From NCBI GenBank assembly GCA_002343455.1, contig DDSR01000168.1:1-6711 (forward strand): a stretch of 6,711 nucleotides of DNA, in the 5' to 3' direction. A program made the translations under genes and the position numbers. Below are positions 1 through 5,498 of the stretch, piece by piece (within the stretch, counting starts at the first letter, position 1; every line of letters begins with the position of its first letter). The DNA is from Deltaproteobacteria bacterium UBA2385 (GTDB lineage: Bacteria; Myxococcota_A; UBA796; UBA2385). The notes below the pieces were generated by a model. That model ran no database searches. It was not told the DNA's origin and worked only from the letters and a program-made list of their open reading frames with translations.

Positions 1-343
1 CGCCGAAGGCCTCGCTGACCGCCTCGAAGTCGGCCAGCAGCTTCTTGATGCCGCCCAGGGCCAGCTCGATGTTCTCGCGCACCGTCAGCGACTCGTCCAG
101 CTGCGGCTCCTGCGAGAGGTAGCCCACCGTGGACCCCGCCTTGGGGCGGTAGGCCTCGCCCTCGGTCGGCTCCAGCAGGCCCGCCATCATCTTCAGCAGC
201 GTCGACTTGCCGGCGCCGTTGTGGCCGATGACGCCGATCTTGGCGTCGGGGAAGAAGCTGAGGCTGGTGGGCTCCAGCAGGCGGCGGCCCGAGGGCAGGG
301 TGATCCCGGCGCGGATCATCTGGAAGATGAAGTCGTTGGACAT
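1..343 (-). CDS. ettA: Energy-dependent translational throttle protein EttA (ABC-F ATPase), N-terminal part, cut by window edge
   Basis: EttA is a cytoplasmic ABC-F protein that binds the ribosomal E site and gates entry into elongation according to the ATP/ADP ratio. The 114 visible residues read from an ATG at 343-341 (MSNDFIFQMIRAG). They contain the first ABC domain's Walker A motif GHNGAGKST at residues 40-48, the EttA-like lead-in LSFFPDAKIGVIG just before it, and the Q-loop stretch GYLSQEPQL at 74-82 with Q78. The order and wording match the start of E. coli EttA (formerly YjjK) closely, including SLSFFP and the QEPQL segment. The known family is about 550 residues with two ABC domains; the signature motif, Walker B, the inter-domain linker and the second ATPase lie beyond the left edge. 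It is transcribed divergently from the secreted-protein gene at 458. No clear Shine-Dalgarno precedes the ATG. Another ABC-F member is possible but much less likely. Confidence 0.93.
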   Translation of the reverse strand, partial: MSNDFIFQMIRAGITLPSGRRLLEPTSLSFFPDAKIGVIGHNGAGKSTLLKMMAGLLEPTEGEAYRPKAGSTVGYLSQEPQLDESLTVRENIELALGGIKKLLADFEAVSEAFG

Positions 344-457
344 GGTGGGTTCCGAGGAGTCAGGAGGGTCAGGCGGCGCGGCGGGGATATCCGGTCCCCG
401 CGAGTGCCGCTGCCACCTCCGATAGACTACGCAAGCGAGCACCACCCGGGTTCCGCC
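344..457. promoter_or_regulatory. Divergent intergenic region with overlapping -10-like elements
   Basis: These 114 bp separate the ettA start codon from the start of the secreted-protein gene on the other strand, so they should carry both promoters. The only AT-richer patch is GATAGACTAC at 421-430. It contains TAGACT on the plus strand (423-428) and TAGTCT on the minus strand (429-424), both fitting the loose TAnnnT -10 pattern of high-GC bacteria. The plus-strand element would put a transcript start about 20-25 nt before the ATG at 458. No convincing -35 hexamer at 16-18 bp spacing is visible for either direction, so the promoter call is tentative. Confidence 0.3.
381..401. repeat. Perfect 7-bp inverted repeat in the divergent intergenic region
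   Basis: The sequence reads GCGGGGA, a 7-nt centre (TATCCGG), then TCCCCGC, a perfect two-arm palindrome. It does not extend further because 380 and 402 are both G. Its distance from the ettA start (38 bp) places it in the likely 5' leader of ettA, where it could form an RNA hairpin, or between the promoters, where it could be an operator. In such GC-rich DNA a 7-bp stem can also occur by chance. Confidence 0.4.
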
Positions 458-1201
458 ATGGCCGTCCTCCTCTCCCTGCTGCTCTCCACGCTCGCCCTGG
501 CAGGCAACAGCGAGCAAGCCCTCGCCTACGACCTGCGCATCGACGGCAGGACGGTCGGCTCGCGCGAGGTGACCGTGAGCTTCGTCCGGCAGGAGGACGG
601 GCGCGAGATCCGCCTCGTCGAGAGCTTCACGAGCATCGAGACGACCGTGCTGGGCAAGTCCGTCCGCTTCGTCAACCGCGCCAGCGGCCGGTCCGGCAGC
701 GGCGGGGGCTTCACCTCCTCCGTCGACGAGAACGGCCACATCCGCGAGGTCCAGGCCCTCCAGCGCAGCGATGGGAGCTGGCGGGTGACCGTCATCGAGT
801 CCGGCCGGGTCAGCCAGGGCACGCTCACCCCCGGGCAGGTCTCGCTGACCAGCCTGGGCCTGTTGGACCCGGTGGGCTACCGCGACCTGACGGGCAACAG
901 CCAGGTCCAGATGCTGGCCGCCGAGACCGGGACCCTGCTCAGCGGCACCGTCGAGTCCCTGGGCGAGGGCACGCTCCAGCTCGGTCCGACCCCGGTGCGG
1001 GTCAACCGCTGGGCCTGGACCAGCGAGGCCGGGCGGGTCGAGCTCGCCTGGACCGAGGAGGGCGTGCTCGCCTCCTGGCAGAGCACCTTCATGGGGCGCC
1101 CGGTCGAGGGGGTGCTGCGCGAGGCCCCCGCGGCCCGCAGCTACGGCAGCATCGAGGGGCTCGCCCCGGCCCTGGGAGGGGTCAGCGAGCAGGAGCTCTG
1201 A
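458..1201 (+). CDS. Secreted beta-rich protein of unknown function
   Basis: I do not recognise this 247-residue protein with certainty. It begins with a hydrophobic signal-like segment (MAVLLSLLLSTLALA, residues 1-15) with two possible AxA cleavage sites, after A15 or after A23. The mature part opens with YDLRIDGRTVGSREVTVSF (24-42) and continues as alternating polar/hydrophobic stretches rich in V, T, S and G, which suggests an all-beta fold. The opening, roughly 'Y-hydrophobic-DG-x-x-VG', resembles small secreted beta-barrel domains of unknown function such as DUF6134 or DUF3108, but that is only a pattern impression. There is no cysteine, so it is neither a lipoprotein nor disulfide-bonded. 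The frame is open back to 221, but that part lies antisense to ettA, so I chose the ATG at 458 where the signal peptide begins. The signal segment has no Lys/Arg, which is unusual. No Shine-Dalgarno is visible. Confidence 0.75.
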   Translation: MAVLLSLLLSTLALAGNSEQALAYDLRIDGRTVGSREVTVSFVRQEDGREIRLVESFTSIETTVLGKSVRFVNRASGRSGSGGGFTSSVDENGHIREVQALQRSDGSWRVTVIESGRVSQGTLTPGQVSLTSLGLLDPVGYRDLTGNSQVQMLAAETGTLLSGTVESLGEGTLQLGPTPVRVNRWAWTSEAGRVELAWTEEGVLASWQSTFMGRPVEGVLREAPAARSYGSIEGLAPALGGVSEQEL

Positions 1202-1293
1202 ACGCCGGCGATCCGAGACAAGCCGTGACCGCTACCGGGCTCCGCTGAGCAGGCGCAGCGGCTACCCTTGGGGAACCCCGCCAGGAGCGCGCC
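1202..1293 (+). promoter_or_regulatory. Intergenic gap with possible -10 element (TACCCT, 1263-1268)
   Basis: The 92-bp gap between the secreted-protein gene and the acidic-protein gene holds TACCCT at 1263-1268, which fits the loose TAnnnT -10 pattern and would start a transcript near 1275, about 20 nt before the ATG. No good -35 hexamer is seen at the usual spacing. No hairpin followed by a T-run is seen, so the two genes could equally be cotranscribed. Confidence 0.25.
1283..1287 (+). promoter_or_regulatory. Shine-Dalgarno AGGAG fixing the start at 1294
   Basis: AGGAG lies 6 nt before the ATG at 1294, an ideal spacing. It is the best ribosome binding site among the plus-strand genes and supports the chosen start of the acidic protein. 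Confidence 0.7.
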
Positions 1294-1824
1294 ATGGCAA
1301 GGAACCCCAACTTCACCGTCTCCGAGCGCATCCCCGACAGCACCGCGCTGCCCGGCCAGTCCGACGCCTACGCCGCCCTGGAGCTGTCCAGCTTCGAGGG
1401 ATGGGCCGACGAGGACCCCGACGCCTACCGCGCCCTGAGCGCCCCCAAGCCGACCCGGAACCTCAGCTTCGATTCGGACTTCGACGAGCTCGACGACGCC
1501 AACGACAGCCAGATCACCGATCTGGAGGGCTTGATCGAGGCCCTGGCGGCCGAGGAGCTCGAAGGCGAGGGGCTGCGCTCCCCCGAGCAGCTCGAAGAGG
1601 CCTACGTGGTGCCCCTGGAGGACGAGAGCGTCACGCTGCAGGAGTTCGACTTCCGCGAGATGGCCCGCATCATCGAGGAGCGGGAGCGGATGAAGCGGTC
1701 CTCGACGGTCCCGCACGTCCAGCCCGAGCCGGCGCCGCGGAACCTCTTCGTCCTGCCCCTGCCCCGCGGGACCCGGGTAGAGCGTCGGCTGTGGCGACGC
1801 GAGCTTGATCGCCTCGCGAGCTGA
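1294..1824 (+). CDS. Highly acidic soluble protein of unknown function
   Basis: I do not recognise this 176-residue protein. It has no signal peptide and no membrane segment, so it should be cytoplasmic. Residues 1-60 are polar and probably disordered (many S, D, P, A). Residues about 60-115 are dominated by Asp and Glu (for example DFDELDDANDSQ and LAAEELEGEGL) and may contain a short helix. A more ordered-looking helix, EFDFREMARIIEERERMKR, follows at about 117-135. The last 45 residues turn basic (VERRLWRRELDRL near the end) after the hydrophobic NLFVLPLPRG patch, so the chain is strongly bipolar in charge. The gene has a good Shine-Dalgarno and typical high-GC codon use, which supports real translation. 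It ends 48 bp before the membrane NTPase gene and is in the same frame with it, separated by its TGA. An adaptor or regulator of the downstream NTPase/channel is conceivable, but nothing in the sequence shows it. Confidence 0.7.
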   Translation: MARNPNFTVSERIPDSTALPGQSDAYAALELSSFEGWADEDPDAYRALSAPKPTRNLSFDSDFDELDDANDSQITDLEGLIEALAAEELEGEGLRSPEQLEEAYVVPLEDESVTLQEFDFREMARIIEERERMKRSSTVPHVQPEPAPRNLFVLPLPRGTRVERRLWRRELDRLAS

Positions 1825-1856
1825 ACGGCACCCGGGCAGCGCGGGCCACCCGCAGA

Positions 1857-1867
1857 TCCGATAGTCC
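1857..1867 (+). promoter_or_regulatory. TCCGATAG element just before the NTPase gene
   Basis: The 8-mer TCCGATAG at 1857-1864 is identical to the one at 418-425 before the secreted-protein gene. In both places it covers a -10-like TAG(A/T)C core. Here it ends only 8 nt before the ATG at 1873, so if it is a -10 the transcript would be nearly or fully leaderless, consistent with the absence of a Shine-Dalgarno for this start. Two occurrences in such a window could also be chance. Confidence 0.22.
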
Positions 1868-1872
1868 GTCCC

Positions 1873-4800
1873 ATGTCCCTGCTCCCCGCGCTCTTCGGCA
1901 TCCTGCTCGTCGCAGGTCCGGGCGTGCCCTCCGCCCGGGCTGCCCCGGGCGACGCCGTCGCGGCCCAGGTCCTCCAGCAGGTCCTCCCCACGCTGGAGGC
2001 GCGACGGCTGGCCGCGAGCCAGCGCCAGCTCGCCGCCGAGCGCTGGTTCGCCGGCGAGTCCAGCCTCGAGGGCGCCTTCCCCGACCTCGCCCACGCCCCG
2101 CTGGACGCTCCCTCCTGGATCAACGGCGAGCTGCGCAGGCTGGACCGCGCCGGCCAGCTCCGCGAGGTCGAGCGCACCTCGGCCCTGCCCGTCGATCTGC
2201 CCGAGGCCGAGCGAGCCCTGCTCCTCGCCGCGCGAGAGGCAACCCTCGACGCCGAGATCCAGGCCGACCAGGGCCGCCGCCGCCTGCTCCTGGCCTTGCT
2301 CGCCGGCCTCGAACGCGCCCCCGGCCTGAGGGCCGACCGCGCCGAGGTGGAGGTCCGCGCGGCCTGGCGAGAGCTGCTCCGCCTCCCCCCAGCCCAGAGC
2401 GCGGAGACCCCAGCTGCCGAGACCCCAGCTGCAGGGACCCCGGCTGCAGAGATCCCAGCCGCGGAGACCCCGGCTGCCGAGACCCCAGCTGCCGAGACCC
2501 CAGCTGCCGAGACCCAAGCTGCGGAGACCCCAGCTGCCGAGACCCAAGCTGCCGAAGAGCGGCTTGCCCTCACCACCGCAGCGGGGGACGCCCTCGCCAG
2601 CCTCCAGCAGCTCAGCTCGCTGGCCTGGCGCGCGATGAGCATCCCTGGAGACACCGCCCTGGCCGAGGAGGTCCAGCGTCAGCTCGCCGCGCCGCCACCC
2701 TGGGGCGCCCTCCCCGCCGAGCGCCTGCGGGCCCTGGCCTGGGCCGATCGCCTGGATCGGGTCGCCCCCCTGCTGGATCCAGCCACCCAGGGCGCCATCG
2801 CCGCAGCCCGCGCACCCATCGTCGCGGCCGACCAGGTGGCCCCCGCGGTCTTCGCCGAGCCCGAGCCGAGCTCTGCCGAGGAGAGCGAGGCCGAGGCCCG
2901 CCGCCGGGTCGCCACCGAGGCCGAGGAGCTCGCCGCCAACACCACCGACCTGGAAGAGGCCGAGGGCCGCCGGACCCTGGCTCGCCTGCAGTCCGAGCTC
3001 GCCGACCTCGCCGAGGCCGAGGCACGGGCCTCCTCGGAAGCCAGCGCTCGCCTCGCCGCGCTGCGCGAGCGCCTGAACGCCGCCGCCGCGGAGGCCGATC
3101 TCGCGCTGGCGCTCCCGGTCCTGGCGGTCGGGCGAGAGGCCCGGGTCGACACCGCCCATCGCGAGCTGCGGGCCACGGTCGCCGCGATCCGCGTCGAAGT
3201 GGGCGTCCTGCACCAGGCGCTCAACCAGGCCCGCCAGGACCAGGCCGAGATCGAGGCCGCCACCGCGCCGGCGGTTCCACCGTCGCTGGCCCCCGAGCTC
3301 GACCAGATCATCGCCGACCGCCAGTCCCTCGCCGAGGCGCGCCGTCGCCAGGCCACGGTCTCCCAGGTCCAGGCCCTCGAGCTGCTGGCCGAAGCCAAGG
3401 CGCTGCGCCGCATCACCCGCGCCGAGGCCTCCTCCCGGGCCCGGGAAGAGAGCCTCTCCCACTTCCTGCCCGAGCTCTATACCGAGGTGCGCGAGGCCCC
3501 GATCGTCCTCGGCGCCGCGCTGCGCTCTACCTCGATCGCCGTGCTGGACATGCCCAGGCAGGTCACCAACCTCCGGGTGCTGATCGGCTTCGCCTCGCGC
3601 TCCTTCGAGTTCATCCTCTTCGTGGTCGGCTGGCTGCTGATCCGGAGGCACGGCGACCGGCTCAGCGGATTCGTCCTCTCTGCCCTCGAGAAGGCCCGCG
3701 CCGCGCAGTCCTTGGAGCGCGCCTTCTCCAGCGGCTGGCTGGCCAGCGATCTCAAGCCGCTCCGTCCCCACCTCTCCTTGCTCTTCCGGCTGCTGGCGGA
3801 CCTGCTGGTCGGGTCCTACCTGCTGCGGATCAGCCGCGACGACCTGGCCCCCCTGGCCCTGCTGGTCCTGCTCTGGCTGATGCACCGGATGATGCACCTG
3901 CCCACCCCGGTCTTGCGGCTGCTCTTCAGCCTCCCCGACGAGAGCCGCCCCGCCCTGCGCACGATCAACCCAGAGACCATGGCCATGGCCGACCGAGGCG
4001 CCCGCCTCGTGGTCGGCGCCTTCCGCCTGTTCGCGGTGCTGCACTTCATCACGCTCGACCTCTTCGACGCCGACCGCGCCACCGAGATCGTCGGCCTCGC
4101 CCGGACCGTCATCCTGCTCATCCTCGGCATGGGGCTGCTGCACGGCTGGGCCCCCACCATCCGCTCGTCGCTGGCGTCCGAGGGCGAGCAGGGCGCGGTC
4201 GCCAACGCGCTCGCCCGGCCTCCCCGCGTAGGGATCCTCGCGGCCCCCCACGCCGCCGCCGGCCTGCTGCTCCTGATCTTCCGCCTGGGCACCGACCTGC
4301 TGGTTCGTCTGGCCGAGGGTCGGCCCTCCCTGGCCTGGCTGGCCAGCGCCCTGGCCCGCTCCCGCCTGCGCAGCTCGGGAGAGGCCGAGCGCACCGTCGA
4401 GCCCATCGCCGCGGAGGTGCGGAACCGCCTCACCCAGCACGCCCCCAGCGCCCCTCGGGTCGAAGAGCTGGAGAAGATGCGGCACTCGCTGCTGGAGTGG
4501 TCCGCCAACCGCGTCTCCGGGCTGATCGCCATCATCGGTGAGCCCGGATCGGGCAAGAGCGAGCTGCTGGCCCACTCCGAGACCATCTGCGCCGAGGTCC
4601 TTCCGGACCTGCCCCGGGTCCACCTCGGCCTGGACAGCCGCCGGAGCTCGCCAGAGGACCTGCTCGACTGGCTGGCCGGCGCGCTGAGCATCACCCTCGA
4701 CCCCGCCCAGGATCTGCAGGAGCGCACCCAGGCGATCATCGACGCCATCGAGAGCCGTCCGGCCTCGATCTACTTCATCGACGACCTTCACCACGCCGTG

Positions 4801-5496
4801 CTCCGGGCCGTCGGGGGCTTCTCCGGGATCAAGATCCTGCTCCGGATCCTGCACTCGACCAGCGAGGAGCACCTCTGGGTCTGCACCTTCCATCGGCCGA
4901 CGTGGTCCTACCTGACCGGCGTGCGCTCTTCGATCAACCTCGACGTGTTCCGGCTGCGGATCGACCTGGATCCGCTGTCGAGCCGGGCGCTTGGGGAGTG
5001 GGTGCATCACCGCGCCGCCCAGGCCGGCTTTGGCCTCTCCTTCGCCGGCCTCGCGGGCAACCATCGCCTCACCCACGAGGGGGACCAGAGCCGCAAGCGG
5101 GCCGAGAACGCCTACTGGCGCCTGCTGGCCGACGCGAGCATGGGCATCCCCTCCGTCGCCTGGCACCTCTTCGTCCCCGGGCTGCGCGGCGGTCCGACCC
5201 CGGACACCGTCGAGGTGGCCATGTTCAGCAGCCCCTCCTCCGAGCAGCTCGAGTCCTCCTCCGACTTCGACCTCTTCGTGCTGGCCGCGATCGTCGTCCA
5301 TGACTCGCTGGACACCGACGCCCTGGCCGAGGTGCTCAACGCGCCCCTGGTCCAGGTCCAGGAGTCCCGCCGTCAGCTCGAGAGCATGGGCGTGCTGGTC
5401 CGCTCCAGCCATCGACCCGGCGCGACCGTGCCCCTCGCCTGGTGGCCCGCGGTGCGCGCTCTGCTGCGTCAGAAGCACTTCCTGAGCATGAGGTAG
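1873..5496 (+). CDS. Membrane-anchored P-loop NTPase with periplasmic coiled coil and C-terminal winged helix; putative MscS-channel partner
   Basis: This 1207-residue protein has several clear parts. Residues 1-23 are a signal-like segment (MSLLPALFGILLVAG, then a PSARA-A cleavage-type site). Residues about 24-177 are helical, 178-227 are ten ETPAA-type pentapeptides, and about 335-525 are Ala/Glu/Arg-rich coiled coil. Hydrophobic segments follow near 569-590, 635-653, 658-674, 711-730, 738-757 and 786-805. The C-terminal part is an NTPase: Walker A GEPGSGKS at 889-896 (K895, S896), Walker B SIYFIDDLHH at 965-974 (D970, D971), a sensor-1-like WVCTFHRP at 1002-1009 and a lid-like region to about 1105. 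The DD ending of Walker B recalls STAND or ORC/ExeA-like ATPases. Residues about 1130-1200 look like a winged helix with a recognition-type helix QVQESRRQLESMGVLV. The stop is 2 bp before the MscS gene, implying coupled translation and a shared role. Specific family and function are unknown to me; control of the channel is inferred. Confidence 0.82.
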   Translation: MSLLPALFGILLVAGPGVPSARAAPGDAVAAQVLQQVLPTLEARRLAASQRQLAAERWFAGESSLEGAFPDLAHAPLDAPSWINGELRRLDRAGQLREVERTSALPVDLPEAERALLLAAREATLDAEIQADQGRRRLLLALLAGLERAPGLRADRAEVEVRAAWRELLRLPPAQSAETPAAETPAAGTPAAEIPAAETPAAETPAAETPAAETQAAETPAAETQAAEERLALTTAAGDALASLQQLSSLAWRAMSIPGDTALAEEVQRQLAAPPPWGALPAERLRALAWADRLDRVAPLLDPATQGAIAAARAPIVAADQVAPAVFAEPEPSSAEESEAEARRRVATEAEELAANTTDLEEAEGRRTLARLQSELADLAEAEARASSEASARLAALRERLNAAAAEADLALALPVLAVGREARVDTAHRELRATVAAIRVEVGVLHQALNQARQDQAEIEAATAPAVPPSLAPELDQIIADRQSLAEARRRQATVSQVQALELLAEAKALRRITRAEASSRAREESLSHFLPELYTEVREAPIVLGAALRSTSIAVLDMPRQVTNLRVLIGFASRSFEFILFVVGWLLIRRHGDRLSGFVLSALEKARAAQSLERAFSSGWLASDLKPLRPHLSLLFRLLADLLVGSYLLRISRDDLAPLALLVLLWLMHRMMHLPTPVLRLLFSLPDESRPALRTINPETMAMADRGARLVVGAFRLFAVLHFITLDLFDADRATEIVGLARTVILLILGMGLLHGWAPTIRSSLASEGEQGAVANALARPPRVGILAAPHAAAGLLLLIFRLGTDLLVRLAEGRPSLAWLASALARSRLRSSGEAERTVEPIAAEVRNRLTQHAPSAPRVEELEKMRHSLLEWSANRVSGLIAIIGEPGSGKSELLAHSETICAEVLPDLPRVHLGLDSRRSSPEDLLDWLAGALSITLDPAQDLQERTQAIIDAIESRPASIYFIDDLHHAVLRAVGGFSGIKILLRILHSTSEEHLWVCTFHRPTWSYLTGVRSSINLDVFRLRIDLDPLSSRALGEWVHHRAAQAGFGLSFAGLAGNHRLTHEGDQSRKRAENAYWRLLADASMGIPSVAWHLFVPGLRGGPTPDTVEVAMFSSPSSEQLESSSDFDLFVLAAIVVHDSLDTDALAEVLNAPLVQVQESRRQLESMGVLVRSSHRPGATVPLAWWPAVRALLRQKHFLSMR
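2404..2553 (+). repeat. Ten tandem 15-bp units encoding ETPAA-type pentapeptides
   Basis: Ten uninterrupted in-frame 15-bp units of the form GAGACCCCAGCTGCC run here. They encode ETPAA six times, ETQAA twice and GTPAA and EIPAA once each, at residues 178-227 of the membrane NTPase. Units 6 and 7 are identical at DNA level and most others differ by one to three bases, mainly at third positions. This points to recent slippage or unequal crossing-over. The Ala/Pro/Thr/Glu composition suggests an extended, flexible linker between two periplasmic helical parts. Because the unit is a multiple of three, copy-number change alters linker length without frameshift. Confidence 0.95.
4393..5200 (+). other. 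NTPase domain of the membrane protein (Walker A, Walker B, sensor and lid)
   Basis: This is the cytoplasmic catalytic part, about residues 841-1109. It opens with a helical lead-in (NRLTQHAPSAPRVEEL), then the strand GLIAIIG leads into Walker A at 4537-4560. Walker B is at 4765-4794. A strand with sensor-like residues follows at 4876-4899, then the FRLRIDLDPLSSRALGEWV segment (about 1026-1044), typical of the step from ATPase core to lid in AAA/ORC- and STAND-like proteins. The second acidic residue after the Walker B strand is Asp rather than the Glu usual in classical AAA+ proteins; hydrolysis is plausible but not proven by sequence. Confidence 0.8.
5490..5494 (+). promoter_or_regulatory. 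Shine-Dalgarno GAGGT overlapping the NTPase stop codon
   Basis: GAGGT sits 4 nt before the ATG at 5499 and overlaps the TAG stop (5494-5496) of the NTPase gene. The ribosome that terminates on the NTPase is therefore positioned to start the channel, which argues for translational coupling and matched production of the two proteins. It also decides the ATG at 5499 over in-frame upstream codons that lie inside the NTPase gene. Confidence 0.6.
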
Positions 5497-5498
5497 GC

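Noticed and set aside
221..457. N-terminal extension of the secreted protein back to an ATG at 221
   Set aside because: It would be antisense to the conserved ettA start and Walker A region, has low-complexity Gly/Arg sequence, and would bury the signal peptide.
1822..1875. Readthrough fusion of the acidic protein to the NTPase through one TGA in the same frame
   Set aside because: The NTPase has its own ATG followed at once by a signal peptide, which must be N-terminal to work. No recoding signal is visible.
2401..2560. CRISPR-like or non-coding repeat array
   Set aside because: The 15-bp units are contiguous with no spacers, keep the reading frame and encode a regular pentapeptide, so they are a coding minisatellite.
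1141..5478. Very long open frame on the minus strand (1445 codons) opposite the acidic protein and the NTPase gene
   Set aside because: Its translation is low-complexity Gly/Gln/Glu/Leu-rich with no domain. It lies opposite genes with clear Walker motifs and membrane segments, and such antisense frames are expected from G/C-biased third codon positions.
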